DNA from: Salegentibacter sp.
GTDB lineage: Bacteria; Bacteroidota; Bacteroidia; Flavobacteriales; Flavobacteriaceae
Length of the DNA: 64,000 nucleotides
Direction: 5' to 3'
Assembly: GCA_017795085.1 (NCBI GenBank)
Contig: CP051246.1
Location: 2,730,514-2,794,513 of the forward strand
In this document: positions 8,086-16,217 of the stretch, piece by piece
How positions within the stretch are numbered: the stretch's first letter is position 1
How the letters are laid out: the number at the start of each line of letters is the position of its first letter
The notes under the pieces: model-generated
What the model was told of the DNA's origin: nothing
Databases searched by the model: none
The model's input: only the letters and a program-made list of their open reading frames with translations
Program-made: the position numbers and the translations under genes

Positions 8086-9666
8086 ATGAAGGAAAAATCA
8101 ATTTATATAATAGTACTCCTGTTTTTTACCACATTTTCCCTCCTATCACAAAACAGGAAAGAACATCAAATTACGATTCTTTACACCAACGATATTCATG
8201 GAAATTATCTACCATTTAAGACCAACACACATAATACAACTTCCCAAACCGGGGATGCTGAGCGGGAAGTACTTATTGAATTTCCTAAAACAGGTGAGAT
8301 TGGGGGTATGGCTGTAATGGCAAGAGCCATCAAAGAAATTAGGAGGGACCAAGGAAAAGAAAATGTCTTATTGTTGGATGCTGGGGATACCTTTGGCGAC
8401 GACCAATTGGCCAATATAACTCGCGGGGAAGCGATTATACAAATGATGAAACTGTTGGAATACGATTTTATGGCCTTGGGAAACCACGATTTTGACTATG
8501 GTCGCCAACGAACAAAGGAACTGCAGACACTGGCAGGATTCCCTTTTGGAGGTGCAAATATTATCGATAAAGAAACCGGAAAAACATTTCTTGACCATCC
8601 TTTTTTAATTAAGGAGATAAGCGGAATAAAATTAGCTATAATCGCTTTAGGCTATCATAATTCTTTACTTACCGGAAATAAAGATAATATGCAAGGTTTG
8701 AATTTTTTGCCTGGAGATCAAGTACTTAAAAAGCATTTACCGCTGTTATCAGCAAAAACAGATATAATAATTGTCCTATCACACCAGGGAACTGCAGTAG
8801 ATCGTCTTACGGCTAAAAAATTTGATGATATAGATTTAATTATCGGTGGGCACAGTCATGATATCATTTCTGGTCCAGAAAAAATCAATGGCATCTACCT
8901 GGTACAAGCCCTTTCAGATGCTGCTGTATTAGGAGAAATTAAGTTACAGTTTCAAGATCACAAATTGCAATACGCCCATGCAAAGTCACATCTTCTATGG
9001 ACTGATAAACACCAAGCTGATTCCAAGATTCAAGCACTAATTACATCATTGAGAAAACCACATTTGGAGGAGCTGGAAGAAAAAATTACAGTTGCAAAAG
9101 AGACGATTGGCAGACAATATAAATCTGAAAGTCCTTTTGAAAAACTTACCGGAAATCTTTTGCGTGACCACTTTAATGCTGAAATCGCATTGTTGCCCGG
9201 GGTAGGTTATGGCATTTCCCTAAGTGGGACAGTGACCTCCGAAGATATCTACAGACTACTCCCCCATCCCTCTAAAATTGTAACTTTAAATTTAACCGGT
9301 AAACAGATAAAATCAGTACTCGAACAAACCGCCACTAATCAAAAACCCGATGAAAAACAGGAGGTAGTGGGAGGCCTGTTACAAAGCAGTGGAGTAAGTT
9401 ATATATTGGATTATTCTAAACCTTCTGGTAGCCGCATATGTGATGTACAAGTTAACGGTAAAGGCCTGGATCTACAAAGAAAATATAATGTCGTTACCCA
9501 CAGTGGCATGTTAAACGGGCTTCATAGCTACGATGAACTACGGAAGGGTGAAAATATTAAAAAGGAGGGCTTACGATTAAATGAATTTGTTATAAAAAAG
9601 CTTCGGAAATTAGAAAATATTTCGAGACCTAAAAATATGGGGGAAGTTAAAATAATTACCGAATAA
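8086..9666 (+). CDS. 5'-nucleotidase / UshA-like phosphohydrolase
   Basis: The 526-residue exported protein (signal peptide ending near SLLSQ) has canonical metallophosphatase motifs: TNDIHGNY (Asp36, His38), LDAGDTFGD, ALGNHDFDYG, a conserved SHQG and GGHSHD. These are followed by the 5'-nucleotidase C-terminal domain. It should release phosphate from nucleotides in the periplasm. The open frame begins at 8014, but those first 24 codons are the right end of the IS1182-type element; the ATG at 8086 precedes a proper signal peptide. It is a paralogue of the SoxB-like protein on the other side of the IS, but with complete nucleotidase motifs. The IS separates it from any upstream promoter. Confidence 0.85.
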   Translation: MKEKSIYIIVLLFFTTFSLLSQNRKEHQITILYTNDIHGNYLPFKTNTHNTTSQTGDAEREVLIEFPKTGEIGGMAVMARAIKEIRRDQGKENVLLLDAGDTFGDDQLANITRGEAIIQMMKLLEYDFMALGNHDFDYGRQRTKELQTLAGFPFGGANIIDKETGKTFLDHPFLIKEISGIKLAIIALGYHNSLLTGNKDNMQGLNFLPGDQVLKKHLPLLSAKTDIIIVLSHQGTAVDRLTAKKFDDIDLIIGGHSHDIISGPEKINGIYLVQALSDAAVLGEIKLQFQDHKLQYAHAKSHLLWTDKHQADSKIQALITSLRKPHLEELEEKITVAKETIGRQYKSESPFEKLTGNLLRDHFNAEIALLPGVGYGISLSGTVTSEDIYRLLPHPSKIVTLNLTGKQIKSVLEQTATNQKPDEKQEVVGGLLQSSGVSYILDYSKPSGSRICDVQVNGKGLDLQRKYNVVTHSGMLNGLHSYDELRKGENIKKEGLRLNEFVIKKLRKLENISRPKNMGEVKIITE

Positions 9667-9933
9667 TACTAACCTTCTTATCCTATTGACTTTTAATTCT
9701 AATGTTTTTTCAGAATTGTTTATAATCAACATTTTAAAGAGTCAACCAAATTACTTTTACCTACAAGACGTTTTCGGGGTAGGTTTTAGCGCCAGTTAAG
9801 AAAAAACGAGCACTAAAATATGCTGAAAGACTACGTTTCAGCAAAATAAATCCAATCAAGACAAATAGAGATTCCGTGAAAATTGCAGAGCGTTCGCTAT
9901 ACAAATTTGAGAATTCACCATTGCTTCAAATAT
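9667..9933. other. Intergenic region, weak terminator-like dyads
   Basis: No gene was seen here. ACCTAC (9759-9764) and GTAGGT (9779-9784) followed by TTTT could be the terminator of the 5'-nucleotidase gene. GCTGAAA (9822-9828) and TTTCAGC (9836-9842) form a second perfect 7-bp stem. Both are short and uncertain. Confidence 0.35.
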
Positions 9934-10382
9934 CTATAACTTAGGCAAAAACCTTCCTGTTTTTTTCCTGTATTTATTATAATTAGAAAATTTTTGAAGT
10001 AAAATGCTTTCTTCGTATCTACTTTTTACAAAAAACAACCCCACCAACAAAAAACTTATAAGATTTTCCATCCAGAACCAGCGAAAACGATAAAAGAAAA
10101 AGCCATTAAAAGAACTCCAGTGTACATTGGATGTCTTACATAATGATATACCCCAGATATTTTTAGAGTTCCCTGGCTTTTTGGAGAAGGAAAAGGAGAA
10201 AAATTTTTTCCCAATTGGAGAAAGGAAATTATTGAAATGAAGATCCCAAAAACTCCTGTAAGAACAGATATTACCTTTACAAAATATAGAACTTCAAATT
10301 TCCAGTTTTCATACTCAAATATGTAGATTATGAACAATATAAATTGCAATACTACGTATAAAATATCTTTACTACTTTTCAT
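9934..10382 (-). pseudogene. Isoprenylcysteine methyltransferase-like protein, frameshifted
   Basis: The first frame gives 108 residues with three hydrophobic segments and the family motif GVYHYVRHPMYTG, then stops at 10056. Reading on in the -1 frame from about codon 108 gives ISFLLVGLFFVKSRYEES, then FSNYNKYRKKTGRFLPKL and a stop at 9934-9936. This is exactly the missing C-terminal half of ICMT/NnrU-type methyltransferases (R-Y-E-E ... Y-x-x-Y ... R-F-L-P). The complete gene is therefore one base short near 10057-10066. It would be a small inner-membrane methyltransferase of unknown substrate. A true frameshift mutation, a sequencing error, or programmed -1 slippage could explain it; a run of A residues lies just upstream. 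Confidence 0.8.
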
Positions 10383-10452
10383 AAAATTAATTGAAACCCA
10401 GATCTACTGATTGGATCGTATTTGGCAAGTAACTTTCCTTAGGTTTACAAAA

Positions 10453-11217
10453 TTAGGTATTGGAATCTTTTTTACTTTCCACCCCTGGTATTTCTTCCGT
10501 TTCGCGTGGAAATTCCCCTTTTAAGGCATCTACTCCTTGTTGTGGTTTTGCTTTCGGAATAAGGTCCTCTCGCTCTTTGCGTTTCTCTCTGCTATCAATA
10601 TCCATTTCTTTGTCACGCTTTTCCACTAATCCTGGTTTTGCCTCACCGTCCCTATTGAAAGACCAGGCCAACTTTGGATCTCCCAGAGGAATTTTATCGC
10701 CATCTCCGTCTGCATTGCCAGTACTCCAAACATGCCAGGTCTTGCCATAACTATTCATTTTACTTTCCATCAGTTCTTTATCGGCAAGAGCTGGCAAACC
10801 TGGTGCAACTAATTGTCCAGAAAGAATTTCATAGTTGTGAGGGTGCCAGTATTTTTTTTCTTCCTCAGGTAATGTATCAAATATTCTTTCAGATATTATA
10901 TATTCTATGCCGGTAAGTTTAGCATCTTCCGTATTTCCATCAAATAATGCACATTGTGCAAAATCCTCATTAATCTGAGTACAAAAATGATGTGCCTCCA
11001 TTTGATGTGACGGCTCTTCCTTCATGGGATGAAAACCTACCAGATAAATATTCATAGGATCAAATGGGCCTTTTTTCTGAAGGGCTGCAGCTCCGGTTTC
11101 CAGTACATCTGTTTTTGTAGTCTCCTCTCTTCCGGGAACTTCTGTATCTGACTTGCGCTCCTCTCCACAAGATATGAAGATTAATACTATGCTAAAGGTG
11201 TAAATTAAATTTTTCAT
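10453..11217 (-). CDS. DUF1264 / OBAP-like lipoprotein
   Basis: A 254-residue lipoprotein (lipobox IFISC, Cys17) whose central 150 residues match the DUF1264 family related to plant oil-body-associated proteins. The motifs are MNIYLVGFHPMK, MEAHHFC, YIISERIFDTLPEEEKKYWHPHNYE and TWHVWSTG with LGDPKLAWSFNRDG. The biochemical role is unknown. A charged C-terminal extension (residues about 200-254, rich in Glu, Lys and Arg) goes beyond the domain. It stands alone, 70 bp upstream of the frameshifted methyltransferase on the same strand. Confidence 0.8.
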   Translation of the reverse strand: MKNLIYTFSIVLIFISCGEERKSDTEVPGREETTKTDVLETGAAALQKKGPFDPMNIYLVGFHPMKEEPSHQMEAHHFCTQINEDFAQCALFDGNTEDAKLTGIEYIISERIFDTLPEEEKKYWHPHNYEILSGQLVAPGLPALADKELMESKMNSYGKTWHVWSTGNADGDGDKIPLGDPKLAWSFNRDGEAKPGLVEKRDKEMDIDSREKRKEREDLIPKAKPQQGVDALKGEFPRETEEIPGVESKKDSNT

Positions 11218-11520
11218 TTCCTTTAAATTTTGATTGGTATCTTCAATTTACAACATATCAGAAAGTTACAATTCCCATTTCATTTTTTTGGATAATCTTT
11301 AACGCGAGTAAAGAAAAGGTAGAAAGAATGTTAATCAGGAATACTAATTCACACTTTCGCCTTTAGTAATGTTTATCTTATATCTAGGAAAAGAATCATT
11401 TCATATATTCATTGGTAATGAAACTAAATAAGGTTTAAACTTGTTAAAATTTAATTAAAAACAGCGCTTCTGACCAAAAACATCCCTAATTCCTAAAGCT
11501 AATGTCCAGTTATGTAGCAC
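11218..11520. other. Intergenic region
   Basis: This AT-rich gap lies between two minus-strand genes. It must contain the promoter of the DUF1264 gene at its left and the terminator of dsbD at its right. I see no gene, strong hairpin or repeat. Confidence 0.5.
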
Positions 11521-13578
11521 TTAAATAGGTTGCTCATTTCCAAAGTCATTTTTTTTATAAAATTTTGTCCCTTCTTCCAGGAATGAAATAAAATTGTCTA
11601 CATTAAGATCATATCCTTTAGGAGCTGCTAATAAGTTACCATCCCGCCCTACCAAAGTATAATACGGTTGAGCATTGGCATTTAGTCTTTGAATAAGGAA
11701 ATCCATATTTTGTTGGCCCATACTTTTCTTAAGTTTTTGATCATAGGCAGATATATACCAGTCATTCTTTGGCAATTCCACTTTCTCATCAACATAAAGT
11801 GCCACTACAATGTAATCTTCCTTAAGAATCTTAAGTACTTCGGGATCGCTCCAAACGGTGGCTTCCATTTCGCGACAATTCACGCATCCGTGACCTGTAA
11901 AGTCTATAAAAATAGGCTTATCTTCTTTCCTGGCGCATTCCAAAGCCTGGTCATAATCAAAATATCCTTGTAATCCATGAGGTAATTCCAGTAAATCATC
12001 ATACTTCGGTTGGTCACACCCCACCAGTTGTTGCCTCTCACTCTCAACTCCACCCTGATTATCCACTATCTTAAAATCCTGAGTGGACATCGGAGGAAGA
12101 TAACCTGCCAAAGGTTTTAACGGAGCTCCTAAAAGTCCCGGGATTAGGTAAATAACAAAGCTAAATACCAATACCGACCCAATCATCCTAAATGCCGTAG
12201 TATGCTCTTTTTTGGTTTCGTGCGGAAAAACCAATTTGCCTAGTAGATAAAATCCTAATAATGTAAAAATAACAATCCATAGTGCCAGGTAAATTTCACG
12301 ATCCAACAGGTTCCAATGGTAAACCTGATCTACGATACTCAAAAATTTCAATGCCAGGGCCAACTCCAGGAAACCAAGTATGACTTTTACCGTGTTCAAC
12401 CATCCGCCGCTTTTGGGGAGTGACTTGAGCCAGCCAGGAAAAATTGCAAAAAGGGTAAAAGGAATCGCAAAAGCTATTGAAAAACCAAGCATCCCCACAA
12501 GAGGTTTAATGGCTTCTCCACTGGCTGCCTGTAATAATATTGTCCCCGCTATGGGCCCAGTACAACTAAATCCAACCAGCACCAGTGTAAAAGCCATAAA
12601 AAAGATGCCCAGCAAGCCCCCTCTATTGGCCTGGCTGTCTATATTATTAACCATTTTATTGGGCAATCTTATTTCAAATAATCCAAAAAATGATAGTGCA
12701 AACAATAGGAATATGGCAAAAAAGAAAAGATTGGGTAACCAGTGCGTACTTAGAAAATTAGCAAAGCCCGCTCCAAAAATCAATGAAAAAACCGTTCCTA
12801 TAATGGTATAAATAGAAACAATAGAGAGTCCGTAGAGCAAGGCATTAAAAATACCTTTTTTACGATCCCCCCCACTTTTTGTAAAATAGGTAACCGTCAT
12901 AGGGATCATAGGGAAAACGCATGGGGTAATCAAGGCAGCAAGACCAGCCCCAAAAGAGATTAGGAAAAACATGGCCAGAGAAGCCAGGTCGTCCTCCTGC
13001 TCCTCAGTCTTAAATTTATTGGTAAAAGGTTCAAGCTTCTTTACTTGTATATCCCCTTCTCTTTGGTTAATTTTTTCATCGTTTTTGACGACCGCATTGT
13101 TTTCTGCAGTTTCTTTCGGATTCAATACAACTTCAGTTTCAAAAGGAATACACTGACCGTTCACATCAGAGCAAATTTGATAACTAACCTCAGCTTTAAT
13201 TTCAGGTTGCCCCGCTAAAACTTTAATTTTTTGTTCAAATCTGGCGATCTTCGTAAAATAGGTATATTCCCCACCCCACAGTTCGTCGAACTTTTTCTTC
13301 TGACCCACCGGATTAATATCGCCTACAAGTTCATAGGTTTCGTTTTCTTTGAAGTTAAATTCGGTTAGCATAGGTCCCAAATCTGGATCAAAATCATTGG
13401 AATACATATACCAATCCTTGTGAATTTCAGCTGCTAGCTGTAATACCACTTCATCTCCTTTTTCAAAATCATCTGGATCGGTGGTCGCAGTCCATTCAGG
13501 AGCTTCCATCATTTGCGAAAAGCCGGGTGCCACGGAAAATAATAGCATAAATACCAGCAAAACCTGTTTCTTTTTCAT
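11521..13578 (-). CDS. dsbD: Thiol:disulfide interchange protein DsbD
   Basis: The 685-residue protein has all three DsbD parts. After a signal peptide (to about residue 22) comes the periplasmic N-domain with a Cys136/Cys143 pair (ICSDVNGQCIPF). A membrane domain of about eight helices follows, with Cys220 (ITPCVFPMIP) and Cys339 (GFSCTGP). Last is a thioredoxin domain with GHGCVNC (Cys565, Cys568). It carries electrons from cytoplasmic thioredoxin to periplasmic thiols. It is followed after 35 bp by the TlpA-like gene on its upstream side, so the two probably form a reducing unit. Such a system could keep periplasmic sulfur-carrier cysteines reduced, a link inferred from the neighbouring sulfur genes. 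Confidence 0.93.
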   Translation of the reverse strand: MKKKQVLLVFMLLFSVAPGFSQMMEAPEWTATTDPDDFEKGDEVVLQLAAEIHKDWYMYSNDFDPDLGPMLTEFNFKENETYELVGDINPVGQKKKFDELWGGEYTYFTKIARFEQKIKVLAGQPEIKAEVSYQICSDVNGQCIPFETEVVLNPKETAENNAVVKNDEKINQREGDIQVKKLEPFTNKFKTEEQEDDLASLAMFFLISFGAGLAALITPCVFPMIPMTVTYFTKSGGDRKKGIFNALLYGLSIVSIYTIIGTVFSLIFGAGFANFLSTHWLPNLFFFAIFLLFALSFFGLFEIRLPNKMVNNIDSQANRGGLLGIFFMAFTLVLVGFSCTGPIAGTILLQAASGEAIKPLVGMLGFSIAFAIPFTLFAIFPGWLKSLPKSGGWLNTVKVILGFLELALALKFLSIVDQVYHWNLLDREIYLALWIVIFTLLGFYLLGKLVFPHETKKEHTTAFRMIGSVLVFSFVIYLIPGLLGAPLKPLAGYLPPMSTQDFKIVDNQGGVESERQQLVGCDQPKYDDLLELPHGLQGYFDYDQALECARKEDKPIFIDFTGHGCVNCREMEATVWSDPEVLKILKEDYIVVALYVDEKVELPKNDWYISAYDQKLKKSMGQQNMDFLIQRLNANAQPYYTLVGRDGNLLAAPKGYDLNVDNFISFLEEGTKFYKKNDFGNEQPI

Positions 13579-13613
13579 AGTCCTAAAATTTTAAATGTTA
13601 ACGGAAACTTGAA

Positions 13614-14213
13614 TTATTTCGCGTTATTTAGAAATTCCCGAAACTCTTTAGTGTCATAATCCCCCATACCTAAGTGGGATAGTACAAGTTTTCCATTGGC
13701 GTCAATCACGTAGGTAGTAGGAATACTTTGTGTGGCATACATAGGTGGGATACTTTTGGCACGATACACTTCAAAATCATAATCTTTTCTCTCGTTGAAA
13801 TCGATAGCTTTTTGAAAATCCTTATCAATAGAAAGCATTATAAATACGATATCATCATCTTGCTCCACATCCTTGTAAAGTTCATTTATTCCCGGCATTT
13901 CCGCAATGCAGGGAGGGCACCATGTTGCCCAGAAATTGATGAATATCACCTTCCCACGCAGCTCTTCAAGGGACAGATCTTCTCCTTTCGAATTCACCAA
14001 AGTCATTCTAAAATCAGCATCGGGATCCTGTTGATCTACCAATCCCACTCCTGCTTCTTCCACGGATACATCTGGCTCCATTATTCCAGTTTGAAGTATT
14101 CCACGCTGCACAAAACCGATAACTTCTGTATGTAGTCCGGTAAATACTAAAATTCCCAGAATACCTCCAATAACAACAACTTCTATAATATTTTTCTTAG
14201 TTCCTTTTTTCAT
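13614..14213 (-). CDS. TlpA/ResA-like thioredoxin, membrane-anchored
   Basis: From the ATG at 14213 the product is 199 residues. It has one N-terminal membrane anchor (about residues 9-26), a short linker and a thioredoxin-like domain with WATWCPPC (Cys99, Cys102) and the cis-proline segment QSIPTTYVID. It would reduce periplasmic disulfides, taking electrons from the DsbD encoded 35 bp downstream. The frame is open to 14255 but the extra residues precede the natural lysine-rich start of the anchor. The typical function of the family is cytochrome c maturation or thiol repair; the exact partner is unknown. Confidence 0.88.
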   Translation of the reverse strand: MKKGTKKNIIEVVVIGGILGILVFTGLHTEVIGFVQRGILQTGIMEPDVSVEEAGVGLVDQQDPDADFRMTLVNSKGEDLSLEELRGKVIFINFWATWCPPCIAEMPGINELYKDVEQDDDIVFIMLSIDKDFQKAIDFNERKDYDFEVYRAKSIPPMYATQSIPTTYVIDANGKLVLSHLGMGDYDTKEFREFLNNAK

Positions 14214-14410
14214 AGTAATATAATAATTAGCAGCCCTGACCTTCCGAAAGATCAATGGCCTATTAGCGTAAAGGTTTTACGCTCGTTAATTTTTAAAAAT
14301 GAGATTTGATAAAATACTGCTTGTATATTTCGACAACAGTTTTTTTAGTAAAAATGAAAGAAATTGTACTCTGGAAATCATCCACTTACAATTACTTTAA
14401 AATCTGGTGA

Positions 14411-14773
14411 TCAACAAGTTTTTGGAGGCGGGGAAAGTTGGGAAAGGTAAATGTAGGATAACTCCGAATTAGGTGTAACAAATGATTTGAAGTTCGGTTG
14501 TCTGTAACAAATTTTGTCTTCCGGGGTCCCAAACGTAAAAAATGAATTACAAAAGCCCGTTAAGCTTATCACCAAGGAAGATTCTTGGTCAATTTCTATG
14601 ATCCTTCTATTTTTTGAAAAATTATCACTTTTTTTCTCCTTCAAATTACAGGAATTTACAAAGGTAAGGTTCGTATTACCCGGTATATTATTAAGAACCG
14701 AGGCCTGACCTGCCGCAAAATGGAAGGAAAAGATCCAAACAAAAAATAAAGCTATGTAACCACTTTTTTTCAC
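14411..14773 (-). CDS. Small exported protein, PPPK-tail paralogue
   Basis: No named family is recognised. The frame is open from 14815, but the operator and -7 box lie across that part. I therefore take the GTG at 14773, which directly begins the signal peptide (KKSGYIALFFVWIFSFHFAAGQA), giving 121 residues. It has NSCNLKEKK, a GFCNSFF segment, a second CYRQ cysteine and the C-terminus LSPPPKTC. The C-N-S-x-F and S-PPPK elements are shared with the gene at 3339-3686. The perfect -7 box ends at 14778, only 4 bp before the GTG, so the message would be leaderless or nearly so. Regulation with sulfur genes suggests a related, unknown role. Confidence 0.55.
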   Translation of the reverse strand: MKKSGYIALFFVWIFSFHFAAGQASVLNNIPGNTNLTFVNSCNLKEKKSDNFSKNRRIIEIDQESSLVISLTGFCNSFFTFGTPEDKICYRQPNFKSFVTPNSELSYIYLSQLSPPPKTC

Positions 14774-14777
14774 ACTA

Positions 14778-14822
14778 CAAATGTAAATCAAGTATCCTGG
14801 ATAGAATGTAACCAATGTTACA
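14778..14822 (-). promoter_or_regulatory. Crp/FNR-type operator and perfect -7 box
   Basis: TGTAACCAATGTTACA (14807-14822) is a perfect 6+4+6 palindrome. On the minus strand TACATTTG (14785-14778), a full match to TAnnTTTG, starts exactly 22 nt from its edge. It serves the small exported protein at 14411-14773 and lies at the end of the methyltransferase gene (stop at 14818), overlapping it by 5 bp. Confidence 0.78.
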
Positions 14823-15438
14823 TCGCCCTTGATTTATGTGCGATACATCTTATGACACTCCCACGCCCTATATGAAATTTCCCTTCATTAAGGCTAACCT
14901 CCTGCTCTTCCAATTGCTTAAAATGATAATTAGGAAAATAGTCCTTAAGTTCCTGAAGGCCATAAAGCATCTTCCGATCTTTAGGACCACCCACTGATGG
15001 ATTAAGCTTTTGATATTCCAGATGGCTTTCACTGAAAGCCTCAAAAATAATCACACCATCAGGTTTTAGAATTTTATCAAATTTCCTGAAATATTCTGAC
15101 CTGATTTCATCAGGAAAATGGGCATAAATAAGTGCTATGACGTCGAAATATGACGTAGGGTAAGAAATTTCTAAAAAATCCTTAATTTCATAGGTGATTT
15201 TAACCTGTTGCTCTTTCGCGAGATTTATTGCCTTTTTTCTGCCTTCCTCACTAATATCAAAAGCAGAAACATCCCAACCTTGTTTTGCCGAATAAACTGC
15301 ATTTCTTCCTTCGCCTTCAGCGGGAAACAGTATTTTTCCAGGTGAAAATATCTTAAGGCTTTCTTTTAAAAAGGTATTGGGTTGTTTTCCATATACATAT
15401 ACTGAATCGCTATAGCGTTCATTCCAAAATTCTTTCAT
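14818..15438 (-). CDS. Class I SAM-dependent methyltransferase
   Basis: The 206-residue protein has the Rossmann motifs of class I methyltransferases: motif I KILFPAEGEGRNAVYSA (glycine-rich SAM loop), an acidic motif II at SAFDISEEG, and a post-II segment YPTSYFDVIALIYAHFP. It most resembles the TehB-like/thiopurine-methyltransferase-like group common in Bacteroidota. The FWNERYSDSVYVYGKQPNTFL opening is typical of that group. Members detoxify chalcogen anions or small thiols by methylation, so a role in handling sulfur or selenium species would suit the locus, but this is inference. Confidence 0.82.
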   Translation of the reverse strand: MKEFWNERYSDSVYVYGKQPNTFLKESLKIFSPGKILFPAEGEGRNAVYSAKQGWDVSAFDISEEGRKKAINLAKEQQVKITYEIKDFLEISYPTSYFDVIALIYAHFPDEIRSEYFRKFDKILKPDGVIIFEAFSESHLEYQKLNPSVGGPKDRKMLYGLQELKDYFPNYHFKQLEEQEVSLNEGKFHIGRGSVIRCIAHKSRAM

Positions 15439-15534
15439 TTTTATTTTTTTTTAAAAGGTGCGTTATCGAATTACCATTGGATAAGTATTCTATAATTGTT
15501 AAATTGCTTGAAACAATTAATTCAAAATAGCATT

Positions 15535-15999
15535 ATGAAAAAATCACCTTATCCTTTTGTATACGGAGCACTTAGTGCTATTATTTTAATTGCTTACTTT
15601 TTGATTTTATCTGTTTTTAATCTACACCAAAACCCAGTTTTTGGTCTTTTGAATCTACCTATCATGGCGGTTGGAATGTTGCTGCTCATAAAGAAATATA
15701 AAACTGAAAATTTAAACCATTTCAATTATAAAAAAGGTATTTGGGCACTTTTTAGATGCGGGGTTATCACCACTTTAATTTACACCGGTTTCTTTGCTCT
15801 TTATATTACTAATTTGAATCCTGAGTTTTTGAATGACCTTATCCCAATATGGGAAAATGACTACCATACTAATCCTGGAATAGCAATTTTTACTGTTGCT
15901 TTAATGGGATTTTCCTTTAGTGCGGCATTGTCTCTTACTTATATGCAATTATTCAAAAGATCTTGGAATACCAAAGAAGGTAATGATCACACTTACTAG
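15535..15999 (+). CDS. DUF4199-like membrane protein
   Basis: From the ATG at 15535 the product is 154 residues with four predicted membrane helices (about residues 7-27, 35-52, 74-93, 117-140). The INxxF-like NLNPEFLNDLIPIWEN segment after helix three resembles DUF4199 proteins of Bacteroidota, whose function is unknown. The frame is open 13 codons further upstream, but that part is not hydrophobic and not family-like. It is the only plus-strand gene between 10 and 17.6 kb and overlaps the end of the opposite DUF2892-like gene by 4 bp. Confidence 0.6.
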   Translation: MKKSPYPFVYGALSAIILIAYFLILSVFNLHQNPVFGLLNLPIMAVGMLLLIKKYKTENLNHFNYKKGIWALFRCGVITTLIYTGFFALYITNLNPEFLNDLIPIWENDYHTNPGIAIFTVALMGFSFSAALSLTYMQLFKRSWNTKEGNDHTY

Positions 16000-16202
16000 T
16001 ACTTTTTCTTGCAAGTATTGATTCCCAATATAGGGTAAAGCGGGCAAAAACTTACCAGGCTGGTAAGAACAAAAACCCCCGCAAGAACAAGTAAGATAAT
16101 TCCCAGGGTTCCAGAAATTATATTTGTAAAATAGAGAACCAAAATGGCACCGGCTATAAAAATCCTGATAGATTTATCCGTAATCCCCATATTTGCTTTC
16201 AT
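15996..16202 (-). CDS. DUF2892 (YgaP membrane-domain-like) protein
   Basis: From the ATG at 16202 the product is 68 residues: MKANMGITDKSIRIFIAGAI followed by two hydrophobic helices and the sequence SLVSFCPLYPILGINTCKK. The start N-(M/I)-G-x-x-D-(R/K)-x-x-R and the CPLYxxxGxxT motif define DUF2892. In YgaP the same module is joined to a rhodanese domain, and stand-alone copies often accompany rhodaneses and sulfide oxidoreductases. It begins 15 bp after the SQR gene and is almost certainly co-transcribed with it. Confidence 0.85.
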   Translation of the reverse strand: MKANMGITDKSIRIFIAGAILVLYFTNIISGTLGIILLVLAGVFVLTSLVSFCPLYPILGINTCKKKY

Positions 16203-16217
16203 AATTATCAATATTAA

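Noticed and set aside
12380..12811. Plus-strand open frame of 143 codons
   Set aside because: It lies wholly within dsbD on the opposite strand, and the dsbD frame has clear domain motifs throughout.
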